The notes under the pieces were generated by a model that saw nothing but the letters and a program-made list of their open reading frames with translations, was not told the DNA's origin and made no database searches. Shown here piece by piece: positions 25,548 to 36,100 of a DNA stretch of 64,000 nt. The translations under genes and the position numbers were made by a program. Each line of letters starts with the position of its first letter. Positions within the stretch are counted from its first letter, which is position 1. This DNA is from Aquatica leii (lineage: Eukaryota > Arthropoda > Insecta > Coleoptera > Lampyridae), in NCBI GenBank assembly GCA_035610365.1, contig CM069436.1, forward strand, positions 63,441,505-63,505,504, given 5' to 3'.

Positions 25548-27009
25548 TTTGCACGAATTAAGTATTTCGTTTAACTAACGATGCAAACTATGCAAGGTTT
25601 ATTTATAAACTTTTAAAGATTGACGAGTCTGCACGAGTATGTATGAACTGTCGAATGTTTACGCTTCAACTCGAACTTCACCGACCGTTATCGAACTTAA
25701 ATACGAAGTTTACTACCCCCCTCACCCCCTCCCGAAACTCAAACTTGCACGATCATATCCGATGTTATTTATTCTTGTGTAAATTAATTTTTTTCGTTTT
25801 TGTATTGTTTTTTAATGAAACTTAATTAAAATTAGTGTTATTAATTTCAAAACTATTATAAAGGCGTATTACAATATTACACGATAAAAAAAAAATTATA
25901 TGATGTTATTCATTTATTTGATTAATGTGTTTAAATTAAAAATCTCAATACTTTTACAAAAAACCTTCTTTAAAACTCGTCAGAAAAAAAAAATATATGT
26001 CAACGACCTTTTGCAGAAAAAACACTGTTTCTTTATGTTACTACAATAATGTAAATAAAGTTAAAATATTTCTAATACTATAATCTAAATTAAATAAATG
26101 GATTAATTTTTCATTGAAGAAATTATACTACTACATTCTTTGCAATGTCTACATTTGTAACATGAAATTTACTCAATAGTTAAATCAACATTTTGTTTGT
26201 GCATATAAATAGTAATAACTATGAATGGAATTTATATGAACTACTAATTGCTCATTTTTTAACTTAACATTCTAAATTAAAATTAAAATTTTCGATTACT
26301 AAACACTTTTGCATAAATTTATTTTTATTAAAGAAATGTCTGCACCTTATAAGTCAATTTTAAATGCACATAAAACGTTAAATGTGACATAATCAAGGAG
26401 TTTAATAAAATGTAATATAATGTCATCTGCGTGAAAAAAAAAACATTGTTTATAAATTTTAATTGTAATTTAAATAAGGTTAACTGTAATACTATTTTAA
26501 TTGTATACATTAATTACTGGTTTTCATTGATTTGATTTTATAAATACTGATAATCCAAATCCAGTACCAAAACGATAAGTTAAATTAACGATTTTTCATT
26601 TAAGAAATTACTGTTTTATAAACGGTTAAGGCTGAATAATGCAAATCAACAAAATTATGAGTGTCAACGACTTGTGTCTGATATATAACACTATATGCTG
26701 AGATAACACTTTAACGTTAGAGTCTTTATAAAAAATTGTTACACATTTTAATTGTAATTTAAATATGCACCGTTTTGTATTGATTATTATTTTAATCAAA
26801 TTTACAGGGTGGACCTTATAAACTTAGTAAATTTCTTAAGTTGTTGGCAGTAAATCAAAATTTAATCATTAAAGGTTTTCAACCTGTAATAGTAAAGAAA
26901 TATGTAATTCGATATATAATCCTAAGTTACTTTAATTTAATGATATATTAATTTGAAATGCATAAAATAGTCTGCTTGCTATCAAAATCATTAATAAATT
27001 TTATAATCT
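25548..27009. other. Right-arm leader, mirror of 15181-16639
   Basis: AT-rich inverted copy of the left leader, including the G-rich motif at about 25700-25745. No gene recognised. Confidence 0.6.
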
Positions 27010-27750
27010 TAAGTTGGCAACAGTGTAATCAATAATAAATAACATTAATCATTATGACTATGGCATTATTATCTGAAATATTTATTGATCATTCTAAATT
27101 TACATTCAAAAAATTAATTGGTTTGTATTACTAAATACGCGATTGAATATAACACCCTTAATAATCTGATGTGTAAAAAAAAAAAATTGATAGGAACCAT
27201 TCTTTATATTTTGGAATAAACAAGTTAGCCCTTTGTTGTTTATGATAGATTTATTATACCTTTTTATAATACTTTAACTTAATTATGTATTAATATGCAT
27301 GATATTGAAATGATAGAAATTCAAAGCACCCGAACTTGTACGAAATTCAAATATTTTAAAATGCGCGGGAAATTTGTGATCTTAAGTTGGCTACAGTGTA
27401 TTCAATAATAAATAACATTAATCATTATAAGTTATGAATATGACACCATTATTTCAAATATTCATTGATCATTCTAAATTTACATAAAAAAAATTAATTG
27501 ATTTGTTTTACTAAATGCACAATTGAATATAACACCCTTAATAATCTGATGTGTAAAAAAAATTTTTGATAGGAACCATTCTTTATATTTTGGGATGAAC
27601 CAGTTAGTCCTTTGTTGTTTATGATAGATTTATTCTACCTTTTCATAATACTTTAATTTAATTATATATTAATATGATATTTAACTGATAGAAAAAGCAC
27701 CCGAACTTGTACGAAATTCAAATATTTTAAAATGCGCGGGAAATGTGGTT
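27010..27750 (-). repeat. Subterminal tandem duplication, right arm
   Basis: Inverted copy of 14440-15180: two units, each ending (plus strand) in aaaatgcgcgggaaat at about 27358-27373 and 27729-27744. The duplication is therefore present in both arms and predates or accompanied the mirror arrangement. Confidence 0.8.
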
Positions 27751-27921
27751 ACTACCCCCCACCCCTTCCCGAAAGTCGAATTTGCCCGAACCCGAAATTC
27801 AAATTGCGCGCGCACACGAAAACAGCCGAACAAAATACGAACTCGCCCGATCTTACACGAAATTCAAATTTTTAAAAAAGCGCGGGAAATTGTGGTCCAG
27901 AACCGGCACTACTATACTACT

Positions 27922-27927
27922 CCCCTC
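27922..27927. repeat. 6-bp target duplication, right (cccctc)
   Basis: Repeats 14263-14268 directly after the CT end of the palindromic element. Confidence 0.85.
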
Positions 27928-28905
27928 CCTTATAAACCGGCAGAATTAAACTTTTTTTCCAACTCCCTGGCAATTCCTCCCCTTTCCATATTGTATTATA
28001 AATTTTCCTTATATTTCCTCTCACTCTCTCCTCTACATATTTCCATTGTTCTCCTTGCGTACCGTCCGTTCCTGCCGTCTTCCTTAATTTTAGTCTATTT
28101 ATTGCTTTCTCCATTTCCTCTTTCGTTATCTCCCACCCCTCCTGTATTGTATTTACCCCTTGCAATATCACCTGCCCTGGTCCTTCTATTGTTCCCTCCA
28201 AACGCTCCATACAATAACCCAGCCACACCTTTATATCCGTTAAACCTCCTCTCCTCTTATCTCTTCTTCTCTCCTTGTTTAGAAATTCCCACACTTCTCC
28301 TTCTTTCTTTATTTCCTTTACTTGTTTCTCCATTTCCTCTTTATACGACACCTTTCTCTTTGAACATACATTTTTAAACTTCAATTTCTTCTCCTTATAC
28401 TCCTGCACATCTATTCTACCTTTCTTCCATCTTCTTCTAGCATTTCTCATCTCTGTTTTTGCCTCTCTACATTCTCTATTTTACCACCTATTTTCGTTCC
28501 TCTTTTTTCCTTGCTTTCTCTCAAACCTTTTCTTTTCTACTGCCTTCTCCATTTCTGCAGTCAACTCCTTTAGTCCTTCTTCCCCCCCTACATCTCCCCA
28601 AATCACTTGCTCCAACTTCATCTTATATCTTTCTATGCTTTCCTCAGTCCACCCCTTTTTTTACTCCCTATCCCTTCTGTCCCTCCTTAATTCCTTGCTC
28701 ATTTCCTTTTAAAATCACTTCCAGTGGCTGATGATCCGATTCCTCCTCATCCCCCACTTTAAAACTTTCTATGTCCTCCCACATCTCTCCACTCACCATC
28801 ACGTAATCAATCACCGATTCCCCCCTCCCTCCCATATAAGTATAGTCACCTCTGTCCCGCTCCTCTATATTTCCATTTAGGATTGACCATCCTTTTTCCT
28901 CACAC
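27928..28905 (-). mobile_element. R1/jockey-type LINE, 5' part (endonuclease to RT start)
   Basis: Minus strand. 28905-28668 encodes the C-terminal half of an APE-type endonuclease: GDYTYMGGRGESVIDYV and the terminal SDHQPLEV. After a frame change, 28450-27928 carries the linker and the N-terminal reverse transcriptase region (KTAGTDGTQGEQWKY, then LPGSWKKSLILPVYKGG). The sequence resumes at 14262 with KNYRGISVTNVSYKLY, the next RT block, so the palindromic element landed between these two blocks. The LINE begins inside the endonuclease at 28905, where the 18-bp target duplication (28906-28923) starts, so it was 5'-truncated on insertion. Plus-strand frames here are antisense shadows. Confidence 0.88.
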
Positions 28906-28923
28906 AACAAACAAAGTTTAATA

Positions 28924-30101
28924 ACCAAGGGAGTACTCTTTTGATAAACTTTGCTATTGGTGATAGCTTGGTTATTGCTTTAACTTACGGAAACTTTTTA
29001 TGTTTATATTATATCACTTTTTTTTATATATGTTTTATATATGTATGCTTAGCTTAAGGTTTTGATATCAGGTAATTTGTATTTTAAAATATGAAGAAAA
29101 CTTGCGCATGTGGGAAGAAAAAAAGAGAGGGAGAACCGGCTAGCGAGTTTTAATATTTTATTGGGGGAATTTTGAAACATTAATTTTCAATTGCAATATA
29201 TTCACTTGTGTGTCAGATAACTGAAATAACGTAATTAAAAATCGACACAGTTCACTTTTCTTAAATTAAACGAAAAAGAATGGTAGTTTTAACCCAAGTT
29301 TTATTTTGGAAAAAGCACAAATTTCCAGCACCGTAGAATAAATTTTTAATTTTTAAAAAATTATAAAGAAACCGTAGTTTGTTTATTGAAATACTAGCGT
29401 AAAGAGACTTATTGGATTTCTTTATTTCAAAGAGAATCTTTCAGTCGCAGTTTGTATGAATACGAGTGTACGACCAGAATATGCTGTTATTATTTTAAAT
29501 GTTTGTTTGTGTTATATACGAACAACATTTTTATTAAAATAAAATAACAAAATATTAGTATGTACAGTCAGAACTAAAACGACATTAATTAATTAATCTA
29601 ATTAATTTTGAGCTGTACTAAAATAAAATGTATCATAAAAAAATACTATATTGTATAATCGCATTTGCCTCATAGCCGTAAAAAATGTGTTACTTTATGC
29701 ATTCTTGTTATAGCCAAATAACTTAATTGATTTTTTTAAACAATTTTTTATAGGTTTAAAATTTTACTTAATTAATGTGTATTTCAAAAACAATACATTT
29801 TTTTTATTTTAAATAAGTATTAATAGCAATGATAATATAAAAATGTCTATAAAAAAGTTGAAATAAATAGACTTTAGAATAAAATAAAACTAATGCTTGA
29901 CTATAATTATTATTCATTACGTATTGGTTTAGGTGTTTTAATTAATGTAATGATTATAAACAATATATTACTTTTGCTAATTTATTAATTATAAACTATA
30001 TCACAGTTTAACACAAATTATTACTTCACTGATATGTACATTACTCTTTAACGAGTTTTTTGATATTTAAGTTAAATTTTGTCGTCGAGAAAAAGTTATC
30101 T
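28924..30101. other. Non-coding stretch downstream of the cystinosin homologue
   Basis: AT-rich, no gene recognised. It includes what must be the 3' untranslated region of the minus-strand cystinosin homologue; a polyadenylation signal cannot be chosen among many aataaa-like strings. Confidence 0.5.
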
Positions 30102-33100
30102 TCACTGTAATTCATAACTGGAGTGCTTGTACAAAACCGAGTACTGAAATATTATGATCGTATCAAAAATTACGGAGTACAATCCAAGCCCAAATTTGCT
30201 AAAATTTCCAAAAAATGACATCCAATCATCTGTAACAAAGCATTTTAGAGATAAAGCGTAGTGATTGTAATAACGTACTGTAATTGTAAGCATCGAGTAA
30301 CATTTGCAGGATACTGAACATACCACCTACGGTGTCTAAAAGTACTGTTCCAATGCTAAACCCAACAGTAGCTTTTTGTTTATAATTTAAATACACCTAA
30401 AATTGTTATATTTATTTAATCTTTTAACGAAAACTGTTGTCGTACCTGAGGTGTGACCCGAACTAAACTGGTAGCTAAACACACGTAAGAACAAAAATTC
30501 AAGAAATCTAACCATACTATTATGTTTTCAGCGGCAAGTAGAAACAACACTACAAAAACGACTACCAATACACCTAAAATAATTTGCGTAGTCTTAGACA
30601 ATGACGGATTGTATTTTCCTTCATATTTAATAAATTGACCTATTGTTATTAATGACATTCCAGTTCCAGTAAAAGAAAACAATACGTCATTTATTTTGAT
30701 TGGTATTAAACTTTTTGGAAAGCGATTTACATATTCGTTCTGGAACATAAATTGTTTAGTTTGTTTTTAATTTTACATCGGCTAGATACTTACTTGAACT
30801 TCTTGAACTAAGTATGTTGTTACGTTATATAACGCGTAAAATGCGATTCCAAGAAACGATAATGCAAAGTAATCAATTTGTAAACCAGTAATGCTGAAAA
30901 AAAAACTACGATGAATTAAGTAGTTGTTATAAATGTTTTTTTTTTAAGTTTTATAAGTGCATTTTAATTGTGATTGTATTTTTGTCATCAAATTCTAAGA
31001 AAATTAGTTCATTGTTAGGGTAATTAAAGTACAAGTGGTTAAATCATGCAATGGATTCGTATTAGTAATTTTGGTTTACTTTAGATGTATTCTCTAAATT
31101 ATTTTTAATTATTGAACAAAGAAATTTTTTTTACCAGAAGAATTATTGACTTCTTCTCCATTAATGGTTTCATAAATTGTAATTAATTTTTTTGATATTT
31201 TTACATTTACACATACATAATAACTTTTAGAAATTACTTTCTCCAATAGCAGTTAGAGCGTTACAAAAAGTTCAACAATTAATTAATTGGTATGTAATTT
31301 TATTTGTACATATACCGTAAAATGTTGTGCATAGAATACATTTTTAGGCATTTTTTTTGTTCTTGTTGTTACCACACAATTATTATTCATTGCACAAATT
31401 GTAGAATTGACCTAAAAGTGTATTTTTAGTATCAACAACAAAAAAATATTTTAATTAGTCGTCTTATTCACCTTGTATAATAAAATTACTCATCTTTTCT
31501 AAAAGATGATTTTATTATATTAAACCAAAGATTATTAAACAGAGAAATTTAGAAATATTTTTTTAAATGTTAAATAGACAATGTTTATTGTTAGAATTTA
31601 TTTAGGGTTGAACTTATTGACAATTTATGTGCGATGCACACATGTTATAAGTACAAATTAGATTAAAAGTGAATTAAGTACATAGGAGGTTATTTTTAAA
31701 GGTAAAAATCTTATGTGCACACGTTAGCCATATATTAATTGTTGTAAGTAAGATTAAAAATATATGTCGGAGCCACCGAATATAAGCTGCCTACGGCTAT
31801 AGAATGAGTGCACTTGCACTAGTTTGTTGCCGTAAATTATGTTTAAAATGTTTAGTTTTTGTAACTTAATAACTTAGAATCAACGATTTGAAACATTTAG
31901 GATGGGAGAAAACTTTGAATAAAATTTATAAACTTTATTGGTTTCCTAAAATATCTCGTCTCGTCAGAAAATTTGTCGATAACTGTCTTGTTTGTAAAAC
32001 TTCTAAAAACAAGTCTGACAAATCTGAAATTCAGATGTACCCAATACCTAAAGCCCCTCAATCTTGGCATACCATCCATGTTGATATTTCTGGTAAATTA
32101 AGAAGAAGTGACATCAAAGAATATGTGTTTGTAATTATTGATGATATTACAAAATTTGTAATGTTGTATTGTATTCGGTCTTTGACTGCGGAAATAGCTA
32201 TTAACGATTTAAAAGAATTTACATATTTATTTGGTGCACCCGAGCATATAATTTGGTAAATGTTTCACTAGTAGTGAATTTCGCAGTTTTTGTTGTAATA
32301 ATAACATCGAATTGCATTTGATAGCTCACGGTGCAAGCAGATCACATGAACAAGTTAAACTATGAATGACAAGATAGCTTAGGCGAAGTTCAACTGGCTT
32401 TGAATTGTACAAAGCAAAAAGTTACTGGTTTTAGTCCGGTCGAACTATTGTTTGGCACATCTATTCGTTCAATGGAGTTGCAGAAATTTTTTTTAAATGA
32501 TGCAGATAGAAAAAATGTTAGTAAAGCTATTATTAAACTATTTTTAATGGGTGATTTTGTGTACAGTAAAATTAATAAAAAAAAGGATTTCCAAACTTGG
32601 TCAAAAGTTTAGAGGTTCGTTTAAAAGTGTTAAAATTTAAAAAAATGATTGTTAAGAGGTAGTTAAGTCGACAGACAAGGTTAAAGGTAGAACGTTTAAA
32701 TTTGCTCATGATTACTTTATCAGAGTACCAGAAGGGCAAGGTAAAATTTCAAGTGACTCAGATTCTAAAGATGAATCTCAGAATTTACCTGTGTCGACAA
32801 ATAGCTAACATATGTAAGTAAATATTTGTTTACGTTGTTGTTGGTAAGTTAATTCTGGTTTGCATAAACAGATGAGGTAGTTGTGCGGCCCTGTGTTTTG
32901 AATCTTGACTTTGTCAAACTACAATTTTTTTGTTTGATGTAACTTAAAATGGTTATCTAATCTACTTCTTAATGTTTTCTATTTCGTCAGAATAGACGAG
33001 CGGTATAAATTGAAATGACATTGTTATTTACGTTGCAGGAACTTTCTTTTAACAAATGTCCGAGGACGTGCAAAATGTCAGAATGGCCGTGTCGGAGGCA

Positions 33101-36100
33101 CCGAATAAAAGCTGCCCACAGCTATAGAATGAACACACGTGCACTAGCTTGTTTGTGTTGCCGTAAATTATGTTTAAAATGTTTAGTTTTTGTAACTTAA
33201 TAACTTAGAATCAACAAATAAGGGTTGGATATTTTGTAATATTGCCTTACATGGGCATAGAAACGCGTGTGAAATTACAATTTCATGCAAACAGAACGAC
33301 ACCGGCTACAAAATTTAACATGTAGGAGAGCAGATTAAAATTATATTTTGTGGTGATAACTTGATAAGATAAAAAAGCAGGTATCGGATCGTTTGTTCCA
33401 GTGTTGATCATTAAACATTTATAAATTTAATTTCTATAATTAATGAAATCATTTGTTTTGTTTGTTTTATTGTTTATTAATGAATTTGCTTGAAATTTGT
33501 AATCGTAACTTTTGTAATAGTTGTAGTGTAACTGTTGCAGCTAAAATTTGGTCAACTAAATGAGTTAAGCGTACACTTGGTACATTTGTGCTATACGTAA
33601 TATTAGATTAGGTTTACTTTTGTTAAGCGCATTGTGTTGTTTACCAGCTGTCTACAAAAAGTTTGAATTGCTTACATAGAGTGGAAATATGGTGGTAATG
33701 GCACAAACTACTACAACTGTAAATAGTATGTATGATAAATGCAAATATTAATATTCAAAAAATTGTATTTACGTTTACATGAATCCGAACGGAGTTCGAC
33801 AAAATTTCAGTGCTAGTAACTGCAACTGAGCATCCAAGTATGATTTACTCACGGATGAGGCGACATTTCATAAAAGTGGATCTGTCAACAGACACAATTT
33901 CCATTATTATTCAACTGAAAATTCGCATTTTATGAGACAAGTTAGTCATCAGCATCGATGGTCTTTGAATGTCTGAGGAGGAACTGCTGTAAATCATCTC
34001 AAGAGGCCTATGTATTTGCACTTCTTGCAAAATGTATTACCGGGATTACGAAGCAGCTCGTTTCGACGCGACCACGTCGACACAATTCGACATCGTCGTT
34101 TCGACGCGGGATCATTTCGACGCGAGCTCATCTTGACGCGGGATCATCTCGACGCAAGTTCATCTTGACGCGAAATCATCTCGACGCGAGTTCATTTTGA
34201 CGCGAACTCATCCCAATGTTAGAACACACCGCAATACCGCCTTTACTTCAAACTAAGAGTAAGGTAATTTGATTCGATTTCTACAATTACACTAGCACAA
34301 GTATCATCAATATAGAAATAAAACCAGATTTAAATATATATTAAGAAATAATAATAGATATAATAAAAAATAAGTAACAATATGCATCTTAATCCATAAG
34401 AAAATTGTGTGCGATGCCTCTAAGGTATTTTAACATCATCACTTTATTACCATAGTATCAAATCAGGTCTTTATATTATGTACCTATATTTTTCTAATTG
34501 TCTTTGACCTATTTAATAACCTATAGTGCAATGTTTTTATAACTAAACAAAATAAGTACCCCTAGATAACAAGTCGATACTTACATTACATTAAAGAAAT
34601 TACCATAACGTTGAATGAATCAAAAATACAAAATTCATGATTTCAAGGATGAGTTCTTGTCGAGATGGGGTCGCGTCGAGATGAGATCGCGTTGAAATGA
34701 TCTCGCGTCAAGGTAATGTCGCGCCAAAACGATCTGGCGTCGAAGCGGCGGTGTCGAAGTCGGAGAGTCGAAGTGGTCGCGTCGAAATAAGATGTACCGC
34801 CGGCATTATTAGCTAATCTACCTTAACATACAAGAAACAGGCTATGGTTTCAACAAAACGGGACACTTGCGCATTTTTTGTGAGACGCGAAGGCATTTCT
34901 TAATGAAATTTTTCTTAATCAATGGATTGGTAGAAATGGGTCCACCAGATAGCCTATTAGGTCTCCGGATCTAACTAAACCTAATTTTTTTATGGGGATA
35001 CGTAAAAGATGTTGTTTATAAGAAACCACCAACAACACCCATGAATATGAAGCAACGAATTGTGGACGCTTTTGCAAGTATTTCATCTTAAATGTTAGAA
35101 AAAGTGGAAAGGTTTTTTTAGCGGAGAATTAATTTTGTGCCTAAATGAAAATAAAAAATGTGCTTTGTGAATGTAGGGTAAAAAGGCTAATTTCGGGTTG
35201 AATTCGGGAGTAGAAATGTCCTTAGGTAATCGAGTACGTGAATGTAAACGACCATTAATAACTGTATGAATATCTCGCTTTACATAACCATTGTTCACTA
35301 AGGTTCTAGTAAGATGACGGAGTTTTGAGTCGAGATTCTCAAGTTGACAAATAGAAAAAGCACGATGGACCAAAGATTCAATAACAGAACGTTTCTGTGC
35401 AGGATGATGATCCCGAATTCAACCAGAAATTGGCCTTTTTACCCTACATTCACAAGGTTACAGATCAAATAGGGAAACTCCTTCGTAAGAATCGTATTAA
35501 ATACATATTCAACCCGACAGGCAAAATCTCTCAGATTCTTCCTTCTCCCAAAGACCAATTTCCTACACTTTCATTTCAAGGTGTATACCAAATTCCTTGT
35601 TCTTGTGGTTTAGTCTACATTGGTGAAACCGGTCGTTCCGTCATTACTCGCATTTCAGAACATGATCGTTGTATAAGGAAAAGGTATATTTCCAAGTCTG
35701 CGGTAGATTTTGATAATGTTGCGTTGATTGCCAAATCTCCATTCTTTTTCAACAGGAAATTCCGAGAAAGCATAGAAATCATCAAACACCCCAATAACTT
35801 CAATCAAAATGGTTTCGAACAATCCCTTCTTTGGTTCCCGGTTATTAGTCATTTATCAAAAACATGCCCCCTAGCAACCGTAACCCAATCAGGGTCGAGC
35901 TTAACCATCCGTAGCGGTCCTTTTCCTTTAAATACTGAGACTATTTCTTCTTAAGTCACTTCTACAGAGTTTAGAATCTGGCTTGATTCACAAGTTGATT
36001 ACCTAACTCGGTAGTGGTTCTTTGTTAGATTTTCGTTTGCTTTTTCAAGTTTTCTTTCTTACCTTTTCAGAGTTTAGGTTATAGCTTGTTTCACAAGTGG

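Larger units (their letters stand above)
14269..27921. mobile_element. Giant palindromic Polinton-like element with a polymerase gene in each arm
   Basis: The two ends are inverted copies that start AGTAGTATAGTAGTGCC. The inverted identity continues without a large gap in recognisability through the left arm (14269-21174) and right arm (21310-27921), leaving a 135-bp centre. The arms differ by scattered substitutions and by about 300 bp in length. Each arm contains, from the outside in, a G-rich terminal motif, a tandemly duplicated subterminal unit, a long AT-rich leader, a protein-primed family-B DNA polymerase gene reading toward the centre, and a 41-bp tandem array. It sits inside a LINE and has a 6-bp target duplication and AG...CT termini, as Polintons do. 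I see no integrase, packaging ATPase, protease or capsid gene. Both polymerase copies are broken (about two breaks in the left, about one in the right). Arm similarity suggests a recent origin or recent homogenisation. It may be a Polinton derivative moved by enzymes supplied elsewhere, or a family in its own right. Confidence 0.85.

Noticed and set aside
14269-27921. Palindrome as a pure assembly artefact
   Set aside because: The arms differ by scattered substitutions and length, the centre is asymmetric, and the target duplication and LINE halves match across the insertion. Long-read confirmation is still advisable.
27743-28377. A 210-residue plus-strand frame crossing the right end of the palindromic element
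   Set aside because: It starts inside the terminal repeat and continues into antisense LINE; composition follows the LINE's codon pattern on the other strand.
31888-32259. Integrase segment as the missing integrase of the palindromic element
   Set aside because: It is bracketed by its own direct LTR-like repeats (from 31765 and 33090) and lies 4 kb outside the element's target duplication.
34095-34750. Possible CRISPR-like or satellite array of 16-bp units
   Set aside because: There are no unique spacers; the units are contiguous and inverted at the two ends of one insertion, which fits a foldback element.
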